Of a stretch of DNA of 64,000 bases, positions 8,479 to 16,978 are shown piece by piece. The notes under the pieces are model-generated. The model saw only the letters and a list, made by a program, of their open reading frames with translations. It searched no databases and was not told where the DNA came from. Source of the DNA: Rhizobium esperanzae (GTDB taxonomy: Bacteria > Pseudomonadota > Alphaproteobacteria > Rhizobiales > Rhizobiaceae); the NCBI RefSeq assembly GCF_002204185.1, contig NZ_MXPU01000004.1, positions 124,001 to 188,000 on the forward strand, written 5' to 3'. The number at the start of each line of letters is the position of its first letter. Positions within the stretch are counted from its first letter, which is position 1. Made by a program: the position numbers and the translations under genes.

Positions 8479-9212
8479 TCGATCGACGCAAGCGCCGCCT
8501 CGACGGTTTCGACCGATGTGATGATCGGCGACGGCGCACGCGCTATCATCATCACCTCGATGCCGAGCAAACGGGCCGCCTCGATCTTCGGATAGGTGGC
8601 GGAGCCGCCGCTATTCTTGGCAATGATGACATCGATATGATGCTGTCTCAGCAAAGTGCATTCACTTTCCAGCGTGAAGGGGCCGCGATCGAGAATGTAT
8701 ATGGCATTCGGAAGCCTAAGCGGCCGTTCGACGGGGTCGACGCTGCGGATGAGATAGTGATGTTGCGGCCCCGCTTCTGCGTGGTGAGCGCTCTGCCGGC
8801 CCGTCGCCAGGAAGACATGGCGGGGAGATTGGCCGAGCGCCGCGATGGCCGCCGGAATGCTCTGCGCTTCCCGCCAGCGATCACCCGGCATTCGTTGCCA
8901 TTCGGGGCGGCGCAGAGCGATCGCAGCGACAGCGGCGGCTTTGGCCGCGATGCCGGCATTTTTGGAAATTCGTTCGGCGAAAGGGTGCGTGGCGTCGATC
9001 AGCAGCCCGTAGCCGCCGGCTTTCAGAAAATCGGCCAGCGCCATGGCACCGCCGAAACCACCGATACGGACCGGAACAGGCTGCACGGCCGGTTTCTCGG
9101 TACGTCCGGCAAGCGACAGCAGAATATCGCAATCACCACGCGCTGCGAGCGCTTCGGCGAGCAGGCGCGCCTCGCCGGTGCCGCCGAGGATCAGGATGCG
9201 AAGTCTTCCCAT
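8442..9212 (-). CDS. cobK: Precorrin-6A reductase
   Basis: CobK reduces precorrin-6A to dihydro-precorrin-6 (precorrin-6B) with NADPH. The 256-aa product begins [20 protein letters not shown], the nucleotide-binding motif of the family, and has LLIDATHPFAERIS and VIIAKNSGGSATYPKI. It is the only reversed gene of the cluster. Its ATG (9212-9210) overlaps the ATG of the divergent cobL (9211-9213) within one CATG, so the two genes have no intergenic DNA and the cobK promoter and SD must lie inside cobL. The 3' end overlaps cobJ by 37 bp. Confidence 0.93.
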   Translation of the reverse strand: MGRLRILILGGTGEARLLAEALAARGDCDILLSLAGRTEKPAVQPVPVRIGGFGGAMALADFLKAGGYGLLIDATHPFAERISKNAGIAAKAAAVAAIALRRPEWQRMPGDRWREAQSIPAAIAALGQSPRHVFLATGRQSAHHAEAGPQHHYLIRSVDPVERPLRLPNAIYILDRGPFTLESECTLLRQHHIDVIIAKNSGGSATYPKIEAARLLGIEVMMIARAPSPIITSVETVEAALASIDHLFPPAMKRGV

Positions 9213-10443
9213 GTCTGATGTCTTTCCCACTTGCACCCAGCCCTGGCTGACTATTATCGGCATCGGCGAAGATGGTCCAGCAGGGCTGAGTGAGGAGGCG
9301 AAGAGGCTGATAGCCGCCGCACCCGCGGTCTTCGGCGGGGCGCGGCACCACGCGCTTGCCGCATCGCTGATATCGGGCGAAAAGCTTGCCTGGCAGAGCC
9401 CCTTCGAGCGTTCGGTCGATGCCGTTCTTGAAAGGCGCGGCACACCTGTCGTCGTGCTCGCCTCCGGCGATCCGTTTCTCTATGGCGTCGGCGCAACCCT
9501 CTGCCGCCGTGTATCGGCCGAAGAGATGCGTGTCATTCCGGCGCCGTCTGCCTTCAGCCTTGCCGCCTCGCGGCTCGGCTGGCCGCAACAGGACGTGACG
9601 GCGATCTCGCTGCACGGACGCCCGCTCGACCTGGTCCGACCGCATCTGCACCCCGGGCGGCGCATCATTGCTCTGACCTCTGATGAGAAGGGACCCGGCG
9701 AGCTTGCTGCCTTGCTTGTCGCAACCGGCTTCGGTCAGTCGAGGCTTACCGTGCTCGAAGCGTTAGGCGGTGCGCGAGAACGACAGAAACGCGCCGTGGC
9801 GGCGGATTTCGATCTCACTGACATCGATCCCCTGAACGTCTGCGCGCTCGAGGTTGCGGCAGGGGAGAGGGCTCGCATCCTGCCTTTTGCCGCAGGTCTC
9901 GAGGATGATTTGTTCGAGCATGACGGTCAGATCACCAAACGGGAGATCCGGGCGATGACGCTCTCGGCGCTTGCGCCACGTCACGGCGAACTGCTCTGGG
10001 ATGTCGGCGCCGGCTCGGGATCGATCGGCATCGAATGGATGCTGGCTGATCCCTGCCTGAAGACGATCGCTGTCGAGCAATCGCCGGAGCGGGCGGCGCG
10101 GATTGCCCGCAACGCATCCGCCTTTGGCGTGCCGCATCTCGCCGTCGTCGAGGGTTCAGCGCCCGATGCGCTGCGAGGCCTGCCGGAACCGGACGCGATC
10201 TTTCTCGGCGGCGGCGGCAGCGATCCTGATGTCATCGACACGGCCATCGCCGCGCTGAAGCGGGGAGGGCGGCTCGTCGCCAATGCCGTGACGTTGGAGA
10301 TGGAAGCGGTATTGATCGCCGAACATGCAAAACGCGGCGGCTCCCTCACGCGGATCGAAATATCGCGCGCTGCGCCGCTCGGCAGCATGAGCGGCTGGCG
10401 GCCGGCGATGCCGGTGACGCAATGGCGCTGGACGAAAGGATAA
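9211..10443 (+). CDS. cobL: Precorrin-6Y C5,15-methyltransferase (decarboxylating)
   Basis: CobL methylates C5 and C15 and decarboxylates the C12 acetate of precorrin-6B to give precorrin-8X. It is a natural fusion: an N-terminal CbiE-type methylase ([49 protein letters not shown]) and a C-terminal CbiT-type Rossmann methylase ([33 protein letters not shown]). 410 aa from ATG 9211; the start [19 protein letters not shown] fits family members. Four bases separate it from cobM. Confidence 0.94.
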   Translation: MSDVFPTCTQPWLTIIGIGEDGPAGLSEEAKRLIAAAPAVFGGARHHALAASLISGEKLAWQSPFERSVDAVLERRGTPVVVLASGDPFLYGVGATLCRRVSAEEMRVIPAPSAFSLAASRLGWPQQDVTAISLHGRPLDLVRPHLHPGRRIIALTSDEKGPGELAALLVATGFGQSRLTVLEALGGARERQKRAVAADFDLTDIDPLNVCALEVAAGERARILPFAAGLEDDLFEHDGQITKREIRAMTLSALAPRHGELLWDVGAGSGSIGIEWMLADPCLKTIAVEQSPERAARIARNASAFGVPHLAVVEGSAPDALRGLPEPDAIFLGGGGSDPDVIDTAIAALKRGGRLVANAVTLEMEAVLIAEHAKRGGSLTRIEISRAAPLGSMSGWRPAMPVTQWRWTKG

Positions 10444-10447
10444 CGGG

Positions 10448-11206
10448 ATGACGGTGCATTTCATTGGCGCGGGGCCGGGCGCTGCGGATCTGATCACAGT
10501 GCGTGGCCGCGATCTCATTGCCCGCTGTCCGGTCTGCCTCTATGCCGGCTCGATCGTCTCGCCGGAACTGCTGCAATATTGCCCGCCTGGCGCGCGCATC
10601 GTCAATACTGCCCCGATGTCGCTCGATGAGATCGAGGAAGAATATCTCCGAGCCGCTGCCGCCGGCCAGGACGTCGCCCGGCTGCACTCCGGCGACCTCT
10701 CCGTCTGGAGCGCGGTCGCCGAGCAGGTGCGCCGGCTGCAGAAGCACGGCATCGCCTATACGATGACCCCGGGTGTTCCGGCCTTTGCGGCTGCGGCCGC
10801 GGCACTCGGGCGCGAACTGACGATCCCGGCCATCGCTCAAAGCGTGGTGCTGACCCGCGTGTCCGGCCGCGCTTCACCGATGCCGAATGAAGAGACGTTG
10901 GCGAAATTCGGCGCGACGGGCGCTACGCTGGCCATCCATCTGGCGATCCATGCTCTGAAGCAGGTGGTCGACGAGTTGACGCCACTCTACGGCGCGGACT
11001 GCCCGATCGTCATCGTCGTCAAGGCCTCCTGGGCGGACGAGCGCATTCTCTCCGGCACGCTCTCTGATATCGAGGCAAAGGTTGCGGCCGAACCGATCGA
11101 ACGCACGGCGATCATCTTCGTCGGACCGTCGCTCGAGGCGGAAGATTTTCGCGAGAGCTCGCTCTATGATCCGGCCTATCAGCGCCGGTTCAGGGGCCGG
11201 GAATAA
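10448..11206 (+). CDS. cobM: Precorrin-4 C11-methyltransferase
   Basis: CobM methylates C11 of precorrin-4. It is a class III methylase with [19 protein letters not shown] at the N-terminus, [18 protein letters not shown], and [19 protein letters not shown]. 252 aa. An SD (AAAGGA) precedes ATG 10448. Last gene of the cob cluster; a long hairpin follows the stop. Confidence 0.95.
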   Translation: MTVHFIGAGPGAADLITVRGRDLIARCPVCLYAGSIVSPELLQYCPPGARIVNTAPMSLDEIEEEYLRAAAAGQDVARLHSGDLSVWSAVAEQVRRLQKHGIAYTMTPGVPAFAAAAAALGRELTIPAIAQSVVLTRVSGRASPMPNEETLAKFGATGATLAIHLAIHALKQVVDELTPLYGADCPIVIVVKASWADERILSGTLSDIEAKVAAEPIERTAIIFVGPSLEAEDFRESSLYDPAYQRRFRGRE

Positions 11207-11210
11207 CGTC

Positions 11211-11244
11211 TCATGATCGGCCGCTCGCCGGCGGCCGATCATGA
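11211..11244. terminator. Hairpin between cobM and the convergent isomerase gene
   Basis: A perfect 14-bp stem (TCATGATCGGCCGC with GCGGCCGATCATGA) and a 6-nt loop lie between two convergent stop codons. No T-tract follows on either strand, so it is a probable bidirectional, possibly processing-type, transcript end. Confidence 0.6.
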
Positions 11245-11264
11245 AGAGAAGCGTACCTTGGGTC

Positions 11265-12077
11265 TTAGACCCGCGCGGTCAGATAATCCATGCTGGCGCG
11301 TAGCGCAGCGGCCGGGTCCTTGACCGCATGAACTTCCGCAGCAAAGGGTTCGAAGGAGAACGGACCCTTGTAGCCTGCCTGCAGCAGCGCCTTGATCTGC
11401 CCGGCATTGTCAAGCCGGTCGTCGCCGTCCACGAGCACGCGATGGGAGTCACGCATATCGGCAACGGAAACGGAGGGATCGCTGACGCCGGAAATGTGCA
11501 CGAGGCCGGCCAGGTCGGGGAAGGTCGCGGCTTCGCCGGCAAGGTGATGGTGGAAGGTGTCGTGGACAAGCCTGAAGGTCGATTGCGCGCCGAGTTCCCT
11601 GATCGCCTCGGCCGCCTCGGTCTTCGAACGCAGCGAGCAGATCTCGAAACCGAGCGGCTCGACGAGGCCGATGATGCCGGCTTTATCAAGCATCGGCTTC
11701 AGTGCTGCCAGGGACTGGCGCAGATTGGCCTGGCGTTCGCCGTCGGCGCAGGCGGTGCCGTCGTTCTTGGGGACGAGGACCAGCGCCTTGGCGCCGCAGG
11801 CGGCGGCATAATCGATCAGTTCCCGCGCTTCCTTGGCACGCGTCTCATTCCATTCGTTGAAACGCTGCAGGGCGTTGATCGAAATGATCGCCAGCCCGTG
11901 GCGGGCGGCGGCTTCTCTGATCGCTTCGGGTTTGGTGCCGTCGAGAATTGCGTTGCCGGAAAGGTCGTTGCGGATCTCGACCGAGTCGATGCCGAGCGAC
12001 TTTGCCAGCGCGAAGAAATCATCGATAGCGAGCGACGGCGCAGCCATGTGGTTGAGGGCAAAACGGATCGAAGTCAT
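11265..12077 (-). CDS. IolI/MocC-like sugar isomerase (TIM barrel)
   Basis: This 270-aa protein belongs to the xylose-isomerase-like TIM-barrel family that includes 2-keto-myo-inositol isomerase IolI. Candidate divalent-metal ligands appear in order: GLVEPLGFE, LVHDTFHHH, LVHISGVSD and FSFEPF. An SD (GAGGAGG) lies 10 bp before ATG 12077. Neighbours are a LacI-type regulator and a mocDEF-like oxygenase set; a related TIM-barrel protein, MocC, occurs in rhizopine catabolism. A role in isomerising an inositol- or inosamine-derived ketose is inference; the substrate is not readable from sequence. Confidence 0.75.
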   Translation of the reverse strand: MTSIRFALNHMAAPSLAIDDFFALAKSLGIDSVEIRNDLSGNAILDGTKPEAIREAAARHGLAIISINALQRFNEWNETRAKEARELIDYAAACGAKALVLVPKNDGTACADGERQANLRQSLAALKPMLDKAGIIGLVEPLGFEICSLRSKTEAAEAIRELGAQSTFRLVHDTFHHHLAGEAATFPDLAGLVHISGVSDPSVSVADMRDSHRVLVDGDDRLDNAGQIKALLQAGYKGPFSFEPFAAEVHAVKDPAAALRASMDYLTARV

Positions 12078-12215
12078 GACGGATATCTCCTCCTCGTCTC
12101 CGCGACAGAAGCGGAGAGGTACTCGTGAATGGGCGAGCGAATCTCTATCCGAATTTGCCGGGCAATCCATCCGTCATTGCCGGCGCCCGCCCTCATTGCT
12201 GAAAGAATTTCAGGC

Positions 12216-12236
12216 GTGATGATAGAATTCCATCAC
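12216..12236. promoter_or_regulatory. Candidate operator upstream of the isomerase gene
   Basis: GTGATG-N9-CATCAC is a perfect 6-bp inverted repeat between the LacI-type regulator stop and the isomerase start. Its TGAT/ATCA half-sites resemble the repeat at 13318-13334 on the other side of the regulator gene, so both may be sites of the same regulator. Confidence 0.4.
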
Positions 12237-12239
12237 TCC

Positions 12240-13268
12240 TCAGATATTCTCGGAAATATAGATATCGAATGGCAGGAAGGATTGGCCGGGAACGGCGGCC
12301 TCACCATGCTCTATCGCGCCGAGCATCAGCGATAACAGCTCCTTGCAGAGAGCGGGCAGGGGAGTGGCAACCACCATGGTGACGATATCGTCGGCGAGAC
12401 CAGCCTTGCTCTCCGGCGTCAGCTCATTGACGACAAGCACGATCCGGCCGCCGACATCCTCTTCACGGAACGCCGAAATCGCCCCCTCCATACCGCCGCC
12501 GCAGACATAAAGCCCGACGAGGTCGGGATGTTTCTGCAGGAGCGTCAGCGTTGCCTCATGGGTGATTTCGGCCGTCTCCAGGTTGATCAATGTTTCGACG
12601 ACATCGAATTCCGGCGCATTCTCCCGAAAATAGGAGCGGAACCCGATCTCCCGCAATTCATGGCCGTGGAAGCGGTGGCTGCCGACAAAACAGGCCACTT
12701 TGCCGGGCTTATCGGCCGTTCGTGCGATCATCCAGGCGGCGGTGCGTCCGACCTTGCGGTTGTTGACGCCGACATAGGCGTCACGCACGCCGGTGGCGAG
12801 ATCGGAGAGCAGCGAGAAGACGGGAATGCCGCGCTCCTTCAACTCCTCCACCGCGGTCGTGACCGCGGGGTAGTCGGGGCCGACAACGGCTACGGCCTGA
12901 TTGCGGGCGCCGAGCGACTTGATCTTTTCGTTGATTGCGGCAGGGGTTGTCGAAGACGGGTATTCGATCTGGATTTGCAGACGGGCGGTGGTGACGGCGC
13001 GCGCCGCCGCCTCGATTTCGCGGGCGAACGTCTGATAGAAGGCCTGCGTCGGCTTCTGCAGCAGGAAGGCGAGCTTGTATTGCGGCAGATCTTCGAAGAC
13101 GCGCTGCCGGATGAGGCCGACGGCATGATAACCGATCTCCTGTGCCGCATCATAGACCCGCCGCGCCGTTTCCTCCCGCACACGATGACGAGCGTTGAGA
13201 ACGCGGTCGACAGTGGCGACGCTGACGCCGGAGGCGCGGGCGAGATCGGAAATGGTGGGTCGGCGCAT
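12240..13268 (-). CDS. LacI-family transcriptional regulator
   Basis: An N-terminal LacI HTH (MRRPTISDLARASGVSVATV then DRVLNARHRV) is followed by a periplasmic-binding-protein-like effector domain (KLAFLLQKPTQAFYQTFARE, AVVGPDYPAVTTAV, GLYVCGGGMEGAISAF). About 342 aa from ATG 13268, which has AGGGAT upstream; an in-frame ATG at 13292 would add eight residues. The gene sits between the isomerase and the divergent mocD-like gene and probably controls both; the effector is likely a sugar or inositol derivative. That role is inferred from position and family. Confidence 0.85.
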   Translation of the reverse strand: MRRPTISDLARASGVSVATVDRVLNARHRVREETARRVYDAAQEIGYHAVGLIRQRVFEDLPQYKLAFLLQKPTQAFYQTFAREIEAAARAVTTARLQIQIEYPSSTTPAAINEKIKSLGARNQAVAVVGPDYPAVTTAVEELKERGIPVFSLLSDLATGVRDAYVGVNNRKVGRTAAWMIARTADKPGKVACFVGSHRFHGHELREIGFRSYFRENAPEFDVVETLINLETAEITHEATLTLLQKHPDLVGLYVCGGGMEGAISAFREEDVGGRIVLVVNELTPESKAGLADDIVTMVVATPLPALCKELLSLMLGAIEHGEAAVPGQSFLPFDIYISENI

Positions 13269-13317
13269 GATATCCCTGATGTATTCGCTCATGGATGCGA
13301 GCCATTCATGATGGCTT

Positions 13318-13334
13318 TTGATAGATTACATCAA
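13318..13334. promoter_or_regulatory. Candidate LacI-type operator between regulator and mocD
   Basis: TTGATAGATTACATCAA has 5-bp inverted arms (TTGAT/ATCAA) in the 129-bp divergent promoter region. The ATCA/TGAT half-sites match the repeat at 12216-12236. Confidence 0.4.
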
Positions 13335-13397
13335 GCCTGCATTGAGCGTCGTCCAAAGTCAACCTATTCTCCCGACAACGGCATAGGGAGGCGGATA

Positions 13398-14486
13398 ATG
13401 GCGATCCAGACAAAGAAACGAGACTACGATCTGCTCGGGGAAAGCGGCCGCACCGCGGTGGAGACGGGACTGGCGGCTGCCGAATGGTATCACACCGACA
13501 TTCCCCGCAAGGAGATGAAGGCGCTGATGCAGCGATCCGATGGGCCGGCGATCCGTGACACAGTCATCTGGCTCGGCAGCATGGCGGTCTTTGCCGGTCT
13601 CGGCATCTATTTCTGGGGCTCCTGGATCGCGCTGCCCTTCTTCCTCGCTTACGGCGTGCTCTACGGCTCGGCCTCCGACAGCCGCTGGCATGAATGCGGT
13701 CACGGCACCGCCTTCAAAACGCGCTGGATGAACGACGCCGTCTACCAGATCGCCTGCTTCATGATCATGCGCAATCCGGTGACCTGGCGCTGGAGCCATA
13801 CGCGCCATCATACCGATACGGTCATCGTCGGCCGCGATCCGGAGATCGCCGTCATGCGGCCGCCGGACCTGCTCCGGTTGATCCTCAATTTCTTCGGCAT
13901 CCTCGACGTCTGGCATGCTGTCCTCGACATGCTGCGCAACGCCTTCGGCATCATCAGCGCGGCGGAAAAGACCTTCATTCCGGAGATGGAGCAGCCGAAG
14001 GCGATCCGCTTCGCCCGTATCTGGCTGGCGATCTATCTTGCGACCGTCGCCGTCGCGGTGGCCACCGGCTCGATCCTGCCGCTGATGCTGATCGGCCTGC
14101 CGCGCCTCTACGGCGCTTGGCACCACGTGCTGACCGGGCTCCTGCAGCATGGCGGCCTTGCCGACAACGTCATCGATCACCGGCTGAACAGCCGCACGGT
14201 CTATATGAACCCGATCAGCCGTTTCATTTATTGGAACATGAATTACCACGTCGAACATCACATGTTCCCGATGGTGCCCTATCACGCGCTGCCCCGGCTG
14301 CACGCAATGATCAAGCACGATCTGCCGGCGCCGAACCGGTCGATCTGGTCGGGCTACCGCGAGATGATCCCGGCTTTCCTGCGCCAGCTGCGCAACGAGG
14401 ATTATTTCCTGAAGCGGGAACTGCCGGCCACCGCGCGGCCCTACCGCGAGGAATTCCACAACGAACTCGCCCCGGCGGCGCAGTAA
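13398..14486 (+). CDS. mocD: MocD-like membrane di-iron oxygenase (fatty-acid-desaturase family)
   Basis: The 362-aa protein has the three histidine boxes of membrane di-iron desaturases/hydroxylases: HECGHGT, HTRHHTDT and HVEHHMF, with hydrophobic segments near residues 55-95 and 205-245. It is followed by a Rieske-type ferredoxin and an FAD ferredoxin reductase, the same three-gene set as mocDEF of rhizopine catabolism, where the oxygenase system is reported to be needed to demethylate 3-O-methyl-scyllo-inosamine. SD GGGAGG precedes ATG 13398. The substrate here may be rhizopine or another methylated or hydrophobic compound. Confidence 0.75.
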   Translation: MAIQTKKRDYDLLGESGRTAVETGLAAAEWYHTDIPRKEMKALMQRSDGPAIRDTVIWLGSMAVFAGLGIYFWGSWIALPFFLAYGVLYGSASDSRWHECGHGTAFKTRWMNDAVYQIACFMIMRNPVTWRWSHTRHHTDTVIVGRDPEIAVMRPPDLLRLILNFFGILDVWHAVLDMLRNAFGIISAAEKTFIPEMEQPKAIRFARIWLAIYLATVAVAVATGSILPLMLIGLPRLYGAWHHVLTGLLQHGGLADNVIDHRLNSRTVYMNPISRFIYWNMNYHVEHHMFPMVPYHALPRLHAMIKHDLPAPNRSIWSGYREMIPAFLRQLRNEDYFLKRELPATARPYREEFHNELAPAAQ

Positions 14487-14508
14487 TCACAATCAAGGGA
14501 GGTTAGAG

Positions 14509-14823
14509 ATGAGCGGAAACTGGATCGAAGTCTGCGGCAGGGACGAGATCGACGAAGAGGATGTCATCCGCTTCGATCATGGTGGGCGCACCTTCGCGGT
14601 CTACCGCAGCCCCGACGACGAATTCTTCGCCACCGACGGACTCTGCACGCATGAACATATCCATCTCGCCGACGGGCTTGTGATGGATGAAATCATCGAA
14701 TGCCCGAAACATAACGGCCGCTTCAACTACAAGACGGGCGAAGCCAAGGGTGCACCGGTCTGCGTCAATCTCAAGACCTATCCGGTCAAGATCGAAGGCG
14801 ACACCGTCTTCATCGCTGTCTGA
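14509..14823 (+). CDS. mocE: Rieske-type [2Fe-2S] ferredoxin, MocE-like
   Basis: A 104-aa soluble Rieske protein with the two ligand motifs C-T-H (GLCTHEHIHLADG) and CPKHNGRFNYKTG. It would carry electrons from the adjacent reductase to the di-iron oxygenase. An AAGGGAGG SD lies just upstream of ATG 14509. The gene is 22 bp after mocD and 10 bp before the reductase, so the three are one operon. Confidence 0.85.
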   Translation: MSGNWIEVCGRDEIDEEDVIRFDHGGRTFAVYRSPDDEFFATDGLCTHEHIHLADGLVMDEIIECPKHNGRFNYKTGEAKGAPVCVNLKTYPVKIEGDTVFIAV

Positions 14824-14833
14824 GGAGGCTGAT

Positions 14834-16060
14834 GTGGCTCATTTCGTCATCCTCGGTGCGGGCGAATGCGGTGCTCGCGCCGCTTTCGCTCTGCGGGAAA
14901 AGGGTTTTGCCGGCGAGATAACGCTCGTTGGCGCCGAACCCCTTCACCCTTATGAACGGCCGCCGCTTTCGAAGGCCGCTGCCGCCGATGCCGGCGATCC
15001 GAAATTCATCGCGGCTGCGGAAAAATACGCCGAAAGCGGCATCCGGCTGCTGATCGGTCTTGAAGCCAGGGATTTCGATCCTGCCTCCCGGATCGTCCTG
15101 CTTTCGGATGGCGCCGCACTCTCCTACGACAAGCTTCTGCTGGCGACGGGCGCGGCCGCGCGATCGTTCCCGGGCGCCTCCGAAGGCAATCCGCATATCC
15201 GTTCGCTTCGCACCCATGAGGATGCGGCCGCTCTGCGCGAGGCCATGAAGCCCGGCCGGCATATCGTCATTATCGGCGGCGGCTTCATCGGGCTGGAACT
15301 TGCCGCGACGGCGCGCCTGCTTGGGGCCGATGTCACCGTCATTGAGGGACTGGAACGCGTGCTGAAGCGCGGCGTGCCGGACGAGATCGCTCATCTGCTG
15401 ACCGAACGCCACCGGGCCGAAGGTGTCGATATCCGCTGCGGTGTCTCGATTGAGACATTGACTGCGGAAAGCGGGAAGGCCGTCGTCAAACTATTGACTG
15501 GCGAGGTGATAGAAGCCGATCTCGCCCTCGTCGGCATTGGCGCGCGGCCGAATGTCGACATCGCCGAAAGGGCGGGGCTTACAATCGAAAACGGCATTGC
15601 CGTCGACACCTATCTCCGGACCTCGGCGCCTGATGTTTTTGCCGCCGGCGACTGCTGTTCCTTTCCGCTGCCGATCTATGGCGGCCGGCGGGTAAGGCTC
15701 GAATCCTGGCGCAATGCCCAGGAGCAGGGCACGTTGGCCGCCGCCAACATGCTCGGCTGCGACGAAGCCGTTTCAACCGTGCCGTGGTTCTGGTCGGATC
15801 AATACGACATGACGCTGCAGATATCAGGCCTCGCCGAAGGGGCGGTCCTGCATCTGCGCCGCGACCTCGGACCGGACGCCTTCATTCTCTTCCACCTCGA
15901 CGCCGATGGCCGCTTGATCGCCGCAAGCGGCATCGGCCTGGGCAATGCCGTGGCGCGCGACATCAGACTTGCGGAAATGTTGATCGCGGCTGGCGCCCAT
16001 CCAGACCCTGCTGCGCTGACATCAAGCAACGTCAAGCTGAAATCCCTTCTGGCCGCCTGA
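14834..16060 (+). CDS. mocF: FAD-dependent ferredoxin reductase, MocF-like
   Basis: A 408-aa NAD(P)H:ferredoxin reductase of the rubredoxin/putidaredoxin-reductase type. It has FAD motif FVILGAGECGARAAFALRE, active region HPYERPPLSK, NAD motif IVIIGGGFIGLELAATARL and the second FAD motif DVFAAGDC. GTG 14834 is chosen because GAGGAGG lies directly upstream and the frame begins at the dinucleotide fold. It would feed electrons to the Rieske ferredoxin and then the oxygenase. Confidence 0.85.
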   Translation: MAHFVILGAGECGARAAFALREKGFAGEITLVGAEPLHPYERPPLSKAAAADAGDPKFIAAAEKYAESGIRLLIGLEARDFDPASRIVLLSDGAALSYDKLLLATGAAARSFPGASEGNPHIRSLRTHEDAAALREAMKPGRHIVIIGGGFIGLELAATARLLGADVTVIEGLERVLKRGVPDEIAHLLTERHRAEGVDIRCGVSIETLTAESGKAVVKLLTGEVIEADLALVGIGARPNVDIAERAGLTIENGIAVDTYLRTSAPDVFAAGDCCSFPLPIYGGRRVRLESWRNAQEQGTLAAANMLGCDEAVSTVPWFWSDQYDMTLQISGLAEGAVLHLRRDLGPDAFILFHLDADGRLIAASGIGLGNAVARDIRLAEMLIAAGAHPDPAALTSSNVKLKSLLAA

Positions 16061-16087
16061 GCCCCCGATATTTCAAAGGAATTGATG

Positions 16088-16900
16088 ATGAAAAAACATA
16101 AGCGTGCAACCGTTGCCGATCTGCTTGCGGAAAAGGGCAAGCGCCAGCTGACCATGCTGCGCGTCACCTCGCTCGAGGAGGCCGAAGCCGCCGAAAAGGC
16201 CGGGATCGATATCGTTTCGGTACCACCGTCGCTGCTCGGCCCGGTCTTCCGCGAGATCGCCCCCACGCCCTTTGCCATTCCGGGTCTCGAATATGGCGAC
16301 CACGTCTCGGCCGAAGACTACCTGCGCGCCGCCTTTGCGGCCCTGAAGGCCGGCGGTGATGCCGTCTATTGCGCCGCGAGCCTGCAGACGATCCGTCGCC
16401 TGCGCGACGAGGGCATCCCCGTCTGCGGCCATCTCGGGCTGATCCCCTCGAAAGCCACCTGGACCGGAGGTTTCCGCGCCGTCGGCAAGACGGCAGCAAG
16501 TGCGGCCGAGATCTGGCGGCAGACCAAAGCGCTCGAGGAGGCTGGCGCCTTCGCCGCCGAAATCGAAGTCGTGCCGGGTGACGTTGCCGCCGCCATCAGC
16601 AGCAACACCTCGATGCTGATGATCTCGATGGGCGCGGGCAGCGGCTGCGACGCCCAATATCTCTTCGCCGACGACGTGCTCGGCGCCAATCGCGATCATT
16701 ATCCCCGCCATGCCAAGGTCTATCGCAACTTCGCCGCCGAACATGATCGGCTGCAGCGCGAGCGCATCGCCGCCTTCACCGAATTCGCCGAGGACGTCAG
16801 GACCGGCGCCTATCCGGAAAAGCGTCACTGCGTCGGTATCGACGAAGCCGAACTGAAGATTTTCCTCGACCGGCTGACTAACGAGACAGGCAAGCGCTGA
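16088..16900 (+). CDS. Divergent PanB-family protein (ketopantoate hydroxymethyltransferase-like)
   Basis: The 270-aa product aligns along its length with PanB: VADLLAEKGKRQ at the start, PVCGHLGLIPSK in the middle, AEIEVVPGDVAAAI near the catalytic glutamate and MGAGSGCDAQYLFADDVLG near the end. However, the Asp of VGDSLG and the Asp of ADLPF that bind Mg in PanB are replaced (VSVPPSLLG; IPGLEYGDH), and the Lys of VKIEGG is lost (VYCAAS). True PanB activity is therefore doubtful. It is 20-30 bp after mocF and probably in the same operon. A role in C1 or aldol chemistry linked to the oxygenase product is speculation. ATG 16085 is an alternative start. Confidence 0.75.
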   Translation: MKKHKRATVADLLAEKGKRQLTMLRVTSLEEAEAAEKAGIDIVSVPPSLLGPVFREIAPTPFAIPGLEYGDHVSAEDYLRAAFAALKAGGDAVYCAASLQTIRRLRDEGIPVCGHLGLIPSKATWTGGFRAVGKTAASAAEIWRQTKALEEAGAFAAEIEVVPGDVAAAISSNTSMLMISMGAGSGCDAQYLFADDVLGANRDHYPRHAKVYRNFAAEHDRLQRERIAAFTEFAEDVRTGAYPEKRHCVGIDEAELKIFLDRLTNETGKR

Positions 16901-16978
16901 CGCCTGCCCGGCGACTCCCTTCTTCCCAGCGGGGAGAGGGGAAAGTTGCATTGGCTTCCGTCGCCGCCTGTGGCAGGA

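Noticed and set aside
16088..16900. Genuine panB (pantothenate synthesis)
   Set aside because: Both Mg-binding Asp positions and the substrate Lys are replaced, and no panC lies nearby.
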